Assembly: GCA_947629245.1 (NCBI GenBank)
Contig: CANRDC010000002.1
Location: forward strand, 1-64,000
Length of the DNA: 64,000 nucleotides
Source: an uncultured Oscillospiraceae bacterium
GTDB taxonomy: Bacteria; Bacillota; Clostridia; Oscillospirales; Oscillospiraceae
Direction of reading: 5' to 3'
Below, one piece after another: positions 40,796-49,400 of the stretch. A program made the translations under genes and the position numbers. Position 1 is the stretch's first letter; every line of letters starts with the position of its first letter. The notes under the pieces are model-generated. The model saw only the letters and a list, made by a program, of their open reading frames with translations, was not told the DNA's origin and did no database searches.

Positions 40796-40861
40796 CATGA
40801 TCAGCCGTGGATTCTCACGGGCATATCGGAGAGCGAGTGGCTTTCCGCACGGCTGATCATG
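40796..40861. ncRNA. Structured element 2 of the array
   Basis: A 14-bp perfect outer stem (catgatcagccgtg / cacggctgatcatg) encloses the inner stem cggagagc / gctttccg with loop gagtg. The loop matches the gagtt of elements 1 and 4, while the outer stem differs with compensating changes. Confidence 0.7.
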
Positions 40862-40869
40862 TCTCACTG

Positions 40870-40944
40870 CTGGTGGATAGTTTCGCATGTCGGCATAAAG
40901 CCTGAGTTTGCTTCACGCTAACGAATGCGGAGCTATTGCACCAG
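40870..40944. ncRNA. Structured element 3 of the array
   Basis: The outer stem ctggtg-gatagtttcgcat pairs with atgcggagctattg-caccag over about 18 bp with wobble pairs. The inside holds ggcataaagcc and gagtttgc. It is the most divergent member. Confidence 0.62.
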
Positions 40945-40949
40945 AATTA

Positions 40950-41011
40950 CCGGGCAGTCATGCATAAGGCATAAGTTTGGGAGCGAGTTGCTCCTACGCA
41001 TGGCTGCCCGG
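40950..41011. ncRNA. Structured element 4 of the array
   Basis: A 14-bp outer stem (ccgggcagtcatgc / gcatggctgcccgg, one G-T) encloses the inner hairpin ggagc-gagtt-gctcc. The internal segment is ggcataag. Confidence 0.7.
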
Positions 41012-41044
41012 ATCATCTTCTGAACAACATACCATAATCAACCA

Positions 41045-41215
41045 ATGAACGCAATCAAAAACATACTAGTCGTTGCAGCAGTTATTGTTGCATTAGTCCT
41101 GTGCTTCCGTGCATTCGTATACGTAGCTGCCCTTGGCATAGCGCTTACAGGCGGGTACGCATTCTGTCACAGATTAGTCACAGATAAGAACAAGAACCAC
41201 CAACCCAATCACTAA
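41045..41215 (+). CDS. Small membrane protein, 56 aa
   Basis: MNAIKNILVVAAVIVALVL continues into a second hydrophobic stretch (VAALGIALTGGYAF), then a short basic tail (TDKNKNHQ). It is the first of several tiny membrane proteins between 41.0 and 42.8 kb. Confidence 0.62.
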   Translation: MNAIKNILVVAAVIVALVLCFRAFVYVAALGIALTGGYAFCHRLVTDKNKNHQPNH

Positions 41216-41220
41216 CAGCC

Positions 41221-41298
41221 ATGTCACAGTATTTACTCATAGGCATCTGCATCTACGGCGCCTATTTGATAGGCAAGTCGATGCTCAAGAAGCCATAA
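41221..41298 (+). CDS. Micro-ORF, 25 aa, membrane peptide
   Basis: ATG 41221 follows the previous stop by 5 bp. The peptide is one hydrophobic helix (YLLIGICIYGAYLIG) with a basic tail KSMLKKP. Confidence 0.45.
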   Translation: MSQYLLIGICIYGAYLIGKSMLKKP

Positions 41299-41313
41299 CC
41301 CACCCGAACCATC

Positions 41314-41340
41314 CTGCCGGGGCAGCCTCGCCCGGCAGGA
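41314..41340. promoter_or_regulatory. GC-rich hairpin
   Basis: cctgccggg (41314-41322) pairs with cccggcagg (41332-41340). No T-run follows. It could be a weak terminator or mRNA-stabilising hairpin between micro-ORFs. Confidence 0.55.
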
Positions 41341-41388
41341 ACCACCCAGAGGCAAAACAACAACCAACCCAAACAGACAATACATATT

Positions 41389-41655
41389 ATGATTACAACA
41401 CTCATTATATCAGCCATCATTGGTGGCACCGTAGGAATTGTAGCAGCCAACAACTGCGACCAGAACTGCAAACTGATGAAGAGCGCCAAGCGCACGAAGA
41501 AGTATGCAGCTGACTGTGCCGAAATAGTCGGAGAAGCATCCGTTAAGCTCAATGAGACCTCCAAGGAATATGCCAAAGACATTGTGGCTATTCTCAAAGA
41601 GGACTCAGAAGAGAAAAAAGAAATCCAGGAAGTCAAACAATCCGCCAAGGCATGA
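41389..41655 (+). CDS. Small membrane-anchored helical protein, 88 aa
   Basis: An N-terminal membrane segment (TTLIISAIIGGTVGIVAA) is followed by a long charged helix (KEYAKDIVAILKEDSEEKK). A single N-terminal anchor with a coiled tail is the shape of small phage membrane accessory proteins such as i-spanins. The lysis link is not shown. It overlaps the next gene by 4 bp. Confidence 0.66.
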   Translation: MITTLIISAIIGGTVGIVAANNCDQNCKLMKSAKRTKKYAADCAEIVGEASVKLNETSKEYAKDIVAILKEDSEEKKEIQEVKQSAKA

Positions 41656-42035
41656 ACGACCCGGAAAACAAACTGAAGGGAAATGCTTATGCCCGTGCCT
41701 GTAACAAGGTGCGGGCATATGCCCAAAGCCTTTCCTGGGACATACGTCTCAAACGACTTGATGGAATCGTAGAATTGGAGAAGTCTGAAGAGAGCGGGAT
41801 ATGCACACTCAAGTACACATCCCCCACAGCAGGATCACTTTCCCTTCTTCTTAACCCCATCTCCTCTCAGATTATCCTGAGAGATTCCAACAGGGAGGAA
41901 TATACATTCCCCATCTATTCTCAAGATAATCATACTGACTTCATCCGTGGAGGAGTAGAGCAGGCGCTCTATGCATTCTCCCAGAAAGCAGTGAAAAAAG
42001 CTGCCAGAAGTCCAAGAATGAACGTCTACATCTAA
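41652..42035 (+). CDS. Unrecognised protein, 127 aa
   Basis: Soluble, basic N-terminus, central beta-like strand pair (GSLSLLLNPISSQIILRD), basic C-terminus (KKAARSPRMNVYI). It overlaps the upstream gene by 4 bp. No family is recognised. Confidence 0.64.
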   Translation: MNDPENKLKGNAYARACNKVRAYAQSLSWDIRLKRLDGIVELEKSEESGICTLKYTSPTAGSLSLLLNPISSQIILRDSNREEYTFPIYSQDNHTDFIRGGVEQALYAFSQKAVKKAARSPRMNVYI

Positions 42036-42062
42036 ACACCTGAAATAGAGTACAAAGCGCAC

Positions 42063-42158
42063 ATGAACGGAACTATATCCATAGTCCTGGCATTACTATT
42101 TGTAGGTATAATTGTTACGTCTGCTGAACGCGCCGGAAAAAGAAAGCGTGGTAAGTAA
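42063..42158 (+). CDS. Micro-ORF, 31 aa, membrane peptide
   Basis: ATG 42063 to TAA 42158. The peptide is a single hydrophobic helix (ISIVLALLFVGIIVT) with a strongly basic tail (RAGKRKRGK), consistent with inward-facing topology. Confidence 0.48.
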   Translation: MNGTISIVLALLFVGIIVTSAERAGKRKRGK

Positions 42159-42269
42159 TTGGACGTAACTATGAGAAAATCAATGATTTAACATATCGTT
42201 GATTTTCTTTTTAGCTCCTACATCAAAATTAGCTTTACGATATTAACCAAACCTGATACATTACCGCCA

Positions 42270-42557
42270 ATGGAACGCATGTTCACACCAACTGCTGAAA
42301 CGCCTATGGAGAGACTCATTACCCTATCCCAAGGTCAGATCGTTTCAGTCATCTTTATGGTCTACATCTTCCTTCCCTTCCTATTTGCCATAGCTACGTC
42401 CTACTGTATCGATGGGAAGGAAATAACACACGACACTTTACTAGCAGCATCCGGTGCCTACTTTATCAGCTTCATCATCCTATCTATGACCTGGACAGCC
42501 GTAAGCCTTGGAGCCGATAACATTGATTACAAGTACCGCAACCATGAACACCACTAA
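42270..42557 (+). CDS. Small membrane protein, 95 aa, two segments
   Basis: Hydrophobic segments at about 25-48 (VSVIFMVYIFLPFLFAIAT) and 58-82. It overlaps the next gene by 14 bp. The pair of two-helix proteins could form a complex, as in toxin- or holin-like pairs. This is inference. Confidence 0.64.
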   Translation: MERMFTPTAETPMERLITLSQGQIVSVIFMVYIFLPFLFAIATSYCIDGKEITHDTLLAASGAYFISFIILSMTWTAVSLGADNIDYKYRNHEHH

Positions 42558-42786
42558 CCTCATTGTAACCACCATTCTGATAACCAATGCCGCCCTTGGG
42601 CTCTTTCAACTAGGCCTTATAGGGACAGCATTGATCCGTAACCTCCTTCTCCCGGAACAGACCGAGGAGAGCCGTAGGAGAATATCGCTTTACACAACCT
42701 ATGCCTTTGCCTTGGCAGCAGGCATGTTCGTTATATCCGCAGTAGGCTTGGGAATAGCCCTGAAGCTCTCCCTATTGCCCCAATAG
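42544..42786 (+). CDS. Small membrane protein, 80 aa, two segments
   Basis: ATG 42544 is chosen over the upstream in-frame start. Hydrophobic segments at about 6-33 and 52-77 are separated by a charged loop (PEQTEESRRR). It is coupled to 42270. Confidence 0.62.
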   Translation: MNTTNLIVTTILITNAALGLFQLGLIGTALIRNLLLPEQTEESRRRISLYTTYAFALAAGMFVISAVGLGIALKLSLLPQ

Positions 42787-42807
42787 GATAACTCAATTAC
42801 CCATTGT

Positions 42808-43428
42808 ATGCAAAAGAAAAAGAAACCAACATTTGACATCAATGCCCTCATCAACTACTTTCGCTTCATTGTACCTCAGGTAGGAACATGGATTGATGAG
42901 GAGCATTCAATGACCTATGAATACTCCTTGCACGATGAGAAGGAACGGGAAGAGAACATCCACAACACCAAGACCGTACAAGGCATATGTAAGATCACGG
43001 GATTCGTCAAGGACCCGTATAACGACGACGGGAAGGTAGAGATACCCAGGACACCCTTGGACCATTCCCTGCCATCCCGGGACAGGCAGATTATGCAGAT
43101 CACTTTGGAATATGACATATCCATTGAGCATAAGCCAAAGAAGGTCTATGGAACTTACACCCTGGCTACGGAGTCAACAAAGATGCTGGCACGTGTCCAG
43201 CTCTTTGCCTATATGCCCGGAGAGGACACGTCGACCTACAGGGGACTATTTTTGAAACCCTATGAGGCCTTCCTGAAGGATACCAACCTCAAGATGGAAT
43301 TAGGCAACTGGCTCCGGGATAAGAAAGCGGAGTACGATGCCCTGTATCTAGACATGATGAAGGGACCGGACGAGCTACGACTCCCGGTCGATCTAAATTA
43401 CTCCTATCCTGTCGCCGTGCAGCTATAA
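42808..43428 (+). CDS. Unrecognised protein, 206 aa
   Basis: A basic start (MQKKKKPTFD), then a globular, charged protein. No family is recognised. It is followed by a 180-bp gap with the second CG tract. Confidence 0.68.
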   Translation: MQKKKKPTFDINALINYFRFIVPQVGTWIDEEHSMTYEYSLHDEKEREENIHNTKTVQGICKITGFVKDPYNDDGKVEIPRTPLDHSLPSRDRQIMQITLEYDISIEHKPKKVYGTYTLATESTKMLARVQLFAYMPGEDTSTYRGLFLKPYEAFLKDTNLKMELGNWLRDKKAEYDALYLDMMKGPDELRLPVDLNYSYPVAVQL

Positions 43429-43535
43429 AATGAATACAAATTGCTATTTTATGGTGCCGGAAAATGAGGGAAATGGGGCCATTAACAAGAATACAATGCA
43501 ACTTATTGCAAATCAAATCGTAGTAATAAATCCCT

Positions 43536-43554
43536 CGCGCGTACGCGCGCGCGC
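43536..43554. repeat. Alternating CG tract, second copy
   Basis: cgcgcgtacgcgcgcgcgc lies between 42808-43428 and 43611. It is preceded by TCCCT and followed by AAATTTCCCC. The first copy at 6984-7007 has the same flanking C-rich and AATTTCCCC context. Confidence 0.8.
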
Positions 43555-43610
43555 AAAGGGGAATTGAGGAAATTTCCCCCTAAAACAACCTTCAACCGTA
43601 ACATATCAAA

Positions 43611-44711
43611 ATGAGTAATCAACCAACAGCCAGATTAGTGAATCTGGAGTCACAATTACACGACCTGTGCATAGGAATGTGCGATAAGCCTGAGGGAGCT
43701 GAGAGCGCATATTTCAAGAAGAAGACCCATGTGAACGGGACCATCACCTGGTTCCCGTACATCCCATTTTACATCCAGGGAAGCGGGTTATGTGACAGGA
43801 CGCACCCGATAGGAGCCTTGAGAGCCTCATCATTAGAGGGTGACATGGAAGTTGTGTTCTTCATATCGGACGAAACCGTGACCGACATTATCGAGCGGTT
43901 CCAGAACGGGGAAGCCGAGATTGATCAATACAATGCCGTGAAGTTCATGTTGTATCATCGCCTGGATGACGTCCTGACCTATGTAGCGTGCTTATTAGCG
44001 GCTACCAGCCAGAATGACAGAGTCATTGATCTGTGGAAATTGTCCGGCGACATGCTCTCGGTGAGCGATGTATACAACATGGGATTGAGCATCCTATCGG
44101 AAGAAAAGGAACGGCTTGAGAAGCTCACAGCTGACACATCCAAGCACAACAACTACATTATCAACGTGTGCCAGGACGTGAAGAAGTCCGGGATGTTTGC
44201 CGGGTGTGCCAACAACCTGTCAGATTACTGCCACAATGGCTTAGGCATTGAAGGCGGAGAGATCTCACTCCCGGATGAGGCGCCTGATGACTGGGGAGAA
44301 CCGGCAGGCGATTACGTAAGTCGATCTGTCTATACGGCTAAGAAAGATGACTATGACATCAGCATATCCTTTTATGCCGGTGCGAAGAAGGGAGATTCGT
44401 CCAAGCACTCTCTGGACTTTGCTGTCGGCTGGGAGGGCGTGATTCGTAAACTTGTGACAGAGAACGAAGAAGATGGAAAGGTCATCAAGATGCATCACGA
44501 CATCGGCAACATAGCCGACGTATGTGTGTACTCGCAGGATTTCAGCGAAGAGGAGCATAAGCCTATTGAAGATATCCTGACCGAGAACAATGTCTACTCG
44601 AAATTGAGCGGGTATGTGGACGAAGCTGCGGACTTCATTAAGGGGGTAGTAAGTGATCATAATCCCCTCCCGAACACCAAGGCAAATGCCACTATTTTTA
44701 AGTGCTCATAA
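43611..44711 (+). CDS. Unrecognised protein, 366 aa
   Basis: Soluble, mixed alpha/beta, with two acidic regions (SLPDEAPDDWGEPAG near 220). No family is recognised. It is monocistronic in appearance, with a perfect hairpin at 44731-44758 after its stop. Confidence 0.7.
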   Translation: MSNQPTARLVNLESQLHDLCIGMCDKPEGAESAYFKKKTHVNGTITWFPYIPFYIQGSGLCDRTHPIGALRASSLEGDMEVVFFISDETVTDIIERFQNGEAEIDQYNAVKFMLYHRLDDVLTYVACLLAATSQNDRVIDLWKLSGDMLSVSDVYNMGLSILSEEKERLEKLTADTSKHNNYIINVCQDVKKSGMFAGCANNLSDYCHNGLGIEGGEISLPDEAPDDWGEPAGDYVSRSVYTAKKDDYDISISFYAGAKKGDSSKHSLDFAVGWEGVIRKLVTENEEDGKVIKMHHDIGNIADVCVYSQDFSEEEHKPIEDILTENNVYSKLSGYVDEAADFIKGVVSDHNPLPNTKANATIFKCS

Positions 44712-44730
44712 ACCTATCTTCGAGGTACAG

Positions 44731-44758
44731 CGAACAATCCCCTTAAGGGGATTGTTCG
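44731..44758 (+). terminator. Perfect hairpin downstream of 43611 gene
   Basis: cgaacaatcccc and ggggattgttcg pair over 12 bp around TTAA. No clear T-run, so either a factor-assisted terminator or an operator for the gene at 44797. Confidence 0.6.
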
Positions 44759-44796
44759 TAGTTCCAAAAACATGCTAACAAAATACGATAACAATT

Positions 44797-45504
44797 ATGA
44801 TAAATACACTCCAATTTAACGATGCTATCACCCCCGTCTCGGAGGAGACTATGACGGAATTGGCAGATGCGCTCTACGATCTCCGCCAGATCGAGATAGG
44901 CAAGCGTCTGAACGAATGCATCACGTGGAAGGAGAAGGAAGCACGTGACCAATACTACCTGGATGATGACTTTGCCCTGCTTCCTCCGAAAGTAGCAGCA
45001 GGACACAACTTCACCTTCCCGGTACATCCCTTCTGTATTCGGAGGTCGTATTACCTGCTCCAGCTGCGCAACACGGACAAAGAATCAGGCTTTAACCTGG
45101 CTGAGGTAGACAAGACGGGGAACTACGTAACCGTCATGTCCGGCAGCTTCCATCCATCGGATGTAAAAAAAGGCAAGCCCGTCAACCTGAACTACAAATC
45201 ATACGTTGGGGAAGACGCCCTGCCGCTCAACATAGCCAGGAAAGGCATCATTACGAAAGCTGACGTCATACCTGGACAGGTCATGATTCTATTTGTCCAG
45301 CACTGGTACCAGATCCTGAGGGAAGGGGACTGGGCGCACCTGAGCAAGGACGTGTATCTTGCTGAGGAATACGACGAGAAAGACGGGCTGCACTATATGG
45401 AGACTGTCTTTCGCATAGGCAGGTGGGTAGGAGTAGACATGGAAAAGGACCGACATTGTTCGATCTGCAACTACCAGGAAGTGACACGCTACCCGCAATA
45501 CTAA
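44797..45504 (+). CDS. Unrecognised protein, 235 aa
   Basis: Soluble, with an N-terminal helical part and a beta-rich middle. The C-terminus has a possible metal site (HCSICNYQEVTRY). No family is recognised. It is followed by a strong terminator. Confidence 0.7.
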   Translation: MINTLQFNDAITPVSEETMTELADALYDLRQIEIGKRLNECITWKEKEARDQYYLDDDFALLPPKVAAGHNFTFPVHPFCIRRSYYLLQLRNTDKESGFNLAEVDKTGNYVTVMSGSFHPSDVKKGKPVNLNYKSYVGEDALPLNIARKGIITKADVIPGQVMILFVQHWYQILREGDWAHLSKDVYLAEEYDEKDGLHYMETVFRIGRWVGVDMEKDRHCSICNYQEVTRYPQY

Positions 45505-45548
45505 ACATTTCTGTTGGTGTACATTATTGGTTGTTATGGTGACGGCGT

Positions 45549-45590
45549 CCCTATCCCTCCTTATTGGAGGGATAGGGATTGCCTTTTTTT
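45549..45590 (+). terminator. Rho-independent terminator overlapping the next promoter
   Basis: ccctatccctcc (45549-45560) pairs with ggagggataggg (45566-45577), followed by attgcc and a run of eight T. The same T-rich stretch contains the -35 of the promoter at 45579. Confidence 0.85.
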
Positions 45591-45607
45591 TAGCTCCCGT
45601 GTATAAT
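45579..45607 (+). promoter_or_regulatory. Leaderless-type promoter for 45614
   Basis: TTGCCT (45579-45584), 17 bp, TATAAT (45602-45607), 6 nt, ATG 45614. Confidence 0.75.
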
Positions 45608-45613
45608 TGGGCC

Positions 45614-46477
45614 ATGCCCATCAGGACGGACAGGTATTATACGAGCTATACCGGGGAAACCATTGAGCCTACGCAAGATGCACCATATCGTCTCATCATC
45701 AATGCTGACAATCCTCGCATGGGAGGACGCACTATCTACATTCCGGATTGGATATCAGATTCTGTGGAAACAACTGATTATTCCTCGTACGGGTATTGTC
45801 TCGATCTGACCTATCATTTGGGAATGAAACCCGATGGGACATTCCCCATTGTCCCGGGAGTGTACACTCAACGTAAGCCTCGTATCAGTCGTATTGGTTT
45901 ATGGACGCCAACCACGCGTGGATCTGTTGTGTGGGGTGATACGAAAGCCTTGGCGATTGAGGTGCTGCGTGGGTCGAATTGGGAGACGGTAGGAGTGTCA
46001 GACAACGCATTGAAATATGCCGATAACATGTTGCTGGAGTGGACGTTCAATGGGGAGTATGATGATGTGGTTATTGATGGGGCTAACACTAGTGCAGACA
46101 ATGGGTTACTGGGAGCATTCTCTGATTCTAATGGACGTTCTATTATCCGGATACGCTTGTGTAATCCTGTCAATCATAGTTTCTTACCCTATAACTCCTT
46201 TCGTTTGTCCTGCGCATCCAGGGAACAGAATGATTCGTATTCCGGTGTGTTTACGATGGAAAATATGAGTCAAGAGCGTAGCACTCCATTGATACCTAGA
46301 GGATTTATTCAGGTGAGCGGGCAGCTGTCGCCCGATGACGGGCAATACGGCGAGATTGACCACCTGAGCACGCCCAAACTCACCAGCAAGCAATTAGAGA
46401 AGCTTTTCGCATTACTCAATGACGACACCGAGATCGAAGAGACTGTGACCATATCCACAGAGCTTCCATCCACCTAA
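45614..46477 (+). CDS. Tail-fibre-region protein, 287 aa
   Basis: ATG 45614 is chosen from the promoter; an upstream frame from 45527 lies in the terminator. It starts MPIRTDRYYTSYTGE, like the MPI starts at 34916 and 46492. The body is beta-rich (RISRIGLWTPTTRGSVVWG). Its C-terminus (TPKLTSKQLEKLFALLNDD) resembles an N-terminal segment of the 46492 protein (IPQLSALESSKLFDLLEDG). It probably assembles with that giant protein in the tail tip. No family is named. Confidence 0.7.
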   Translation: MPIRTDRYYTSYTGETIEPTQDAPYRLIINADNPRMGGRTIYIPDWISDSVETTDYSSYGYCLDLTYHLGMKPDGTFPIVPGVYTQRKPRISRIGLWTPTTRGSVVWGDTKALAIEVLRGSNWETVGVSDNALKYADNMLLEWTFNGEYDDVVIDGANTSADNGLLGAFSDSNGRSIIRIRLCNPVNHSFLPYNSFRLSCASREQNDSYSGVFTMENMSQERSTPLIPRGFIQVSGQLSPDDGQYGEIDHLSTPKLTSKQLEKLFALLNDDTEIEETVTISTELPST

Positions 46478-46491
46478 TGTAGAGACGCGTT

Positions 46492-49400
46492 ATGCCCATA
46501 GGAACCAAAGCAGACGAAGAGACGCACAACGGGGAGGGATTCTCCACAACCCTGGGGAAGAACACATTCCGCCATGAACTCACTGACCCGGCCAAGATCA
46601 ACCTGGAAGAGGGATTACGCATACCCCAGCTTTCGGCATTGGAATCCTCGAAGCTCTTTGATCTATTGGAGGATGGTGCAGTTGAGATTGTGGACCCGCC
46701 ATTGACGGACGCCACCATAGGCGACGAAGGGACAGAAGCGTTAGCCAATGTAGGCTGGATCAAGCTGGATGTCAGTGTACTGCCCAAGAAGGGGATGAAG
46801 CTGCGCACGATCTCGACCTATGCTAAATCCGTATCCAATGCACCTTCTAAATATCTGGCGCTCTATGCACTCAATGACTACGACCCCAAGACCTGCACCC
46901 TGCCGGAAGGAGGCAAGGACAAGGTCTTATTAGGTGTATCCACAACTACTCAAGTAGCGGAGAGTGAGCAGACAGATGGGCTTTACAAGTTCACGTGGAC
47001 ATTCAAGAACAAGATCTACGTGCCGGAGCTTACCACACTAGGCATCTATTTTGCCAGCACCGTACGCACCACAGATTGGCCCAATCCGAACCCTCAGGCA
47101 AAAGACTGCACCATGCCCGTGGTCGGCATATCCGACAAAGCGCGCATTGGAGAATCCGGCATATGGGGGCAGAATACAACGCCCGGCTTCTATCTGCCTG
47201 GCGTCAGCTATATTGAGATGCTGCCGCGCGTATCTTTCGGCGTGATAGGTGGAGCGGAATTGACGCATGACGTCCTGATCAATGAGGACGCTATGGAGCA
47301 CAGCAAGACAGCTGAGGTCGTATGTGTGTTCATTGAGCAAAATGCCATACCTGATGGCATCATCGGTGGAATATCCTTATCCGCCGCACCGGAGTACACT
47401 GAAGGCAAAAAGATTCGCGCCGTCGTTATGGCGGTGTCGATGCCGGAGATACCTGAGGGAGTACTTGTTAATCGAACCCTCTACTTATTGGAGGAAGGGT
47501 TGATCTCGTCGCCCATGGTGTCGACGAATTACGTGGAGATCAAGGAGAATGCACATCCGAAGTGGTGGATGTTTAACTTCGAGCCATTTGTTGTGCCGAA
47601 GGACGCAGCAGGAATCAGGATCACATTTATCGAGAGTGACACGGATGAGGCGCCCGTATTTGACGGGAATGACCTGCGTGAATTGCAGGCGGCGCCCACG
47701 ATGCCACTGTTGGTTAATAGTCTTGCCCATGAGAGTGTGGGTAGATTCACGGTAACAACGGATGGTACGCCTGACAACTTTACCACGGAATATGTTTGTC
47801 CTGCTGTACAATTTGCTATATACGATGAGTACCAGATGGCGGTGGAGCTCACCCCATGGGAAGACGTTCCCCCACCTCTCGCCCCAGAGGTCAGCGGGTT
47901 GGAATTGGTTGTAAAAATTGACAACAGCAATCTCCAGCTAAATTTGCAGAACATAATACAAGCTGTATCACCTGAAGATTTCGGGGTAAACGAGCCGATT
48001 CAGTTTTATGCAACGATTGACTGGGGAGATGACAGCGAGATTACGACAATCAAAAGTGATAAAAAGGGTATATTTAATCTGGATTATGATGAAAATGACC
48101 CTGCATCTGTTGAGGCAGCGCTGAAGAGGACGGCTTCACATAGTTACTTAGCAGAAGGAACCTATACAATTCGTATAGGCGGCATTATTCCTTGGAGAGC
48201 AGAGCATAGTCAGTTGGATTCGCACCCATATAGTTGCCTATGCACAAGTCTGGTAGAGATTCGTAAGGTGCCTATGGCGCAGTCGCCTGTACATCTTTGG
48301 ATAACGCAAAATAAAGAGTTTAAGGCAGGCTTATTCCAGAACTACACGCGACTAACTACAGTCGGCGAGAACATTTTTGAGAATGCTCAGGAGTCGTACT
48401 TTGATTTCGATCATGCATTCGCAAATACCGCCATCGCGACACTTCCGGCGCATATTTTCGACGTATTCTCTGCAGGGAACAACCGTCCGGCCAGTTTCGC
48501 GTATTGCTTCGAGAACTGCCGCAGTCTGATAACATTGCCTGACAGGTTGTTCTATTATTGCGACGGAAGCACTTCATTCTATCGATGCTTTGCCGGATGC
48601 ATCAAGCTTCAGGAAATACCGAGCGCCTTGTTCGAGAATTGCTGGACAGCTGATCAGTCAATTTATGCGCCCGAGAATCTTGAAAAAATCAGTCAGGACA
48701 CATCGCTCAAAATCTACAAAACCGGCTTCAACGAATGCTTCGACGGATGTACGTCACTTACCAGCATACCGGCTAACCTCTTCCCCGATAGCGGCAGTGA
48801 GGGAGGACCCTTCCAATTTTACTCCACCTTTGCCAACACCGGTATCACTTCCATTCCGGAAGAACTCTTCTCCAAAACACGCGGACACATTTTCAGGAGT
48901 TGCTTCACTAACTGCACGAACTTGGTAGATATACCGTCCACCTTGTTCGACTATTTACAATCAACTGAGCTAGAAGGCCTGCACACAGACGAGTTCGACT
49001 TTGCCTTCTGCTTCAAAGGCTGCACAGCCGTTGAGAGTCTTTTGCCTGAGGTCTGGACACGGTTTCCTAATGCGCAGCACACCATGTGCTACTGCGACTG
49101 TGAATTTGCCGTCAACTACGACGACGCTATCAAAGCAGAATGGGCATGCCCGCGTGTAAAGAAGCCGGGATTGGACGTAACGATCGAGCTTACAGAGGAC
49201 AACACAGAGATCGATTTGGGACCTGTACTCATCAAATACGCCAAGACTGTCAAGATTTCAGGCGTGATTGACTGGGGGGACAAGAATGTAGAGGACGAGA
49301 ATGACAACCTTGTAGGATTCAACGGGGACCCGGAACGCGCGGAGAAATGGAAGCACACCTATACGAAGGCTGGGAAATACGTTATCGGATTGAGCGGTAG

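Noticed and set aside
40714-41011. tRNA genes or integron attC sites
   Set aside because: The stem-loops lack a TpsiC-like GTTCRANNC segment, a CCA-adjacent acceptor layout and an anticodon arm of proper size. They also lack the attC GTTRRRY/RYYYAAC boxes.
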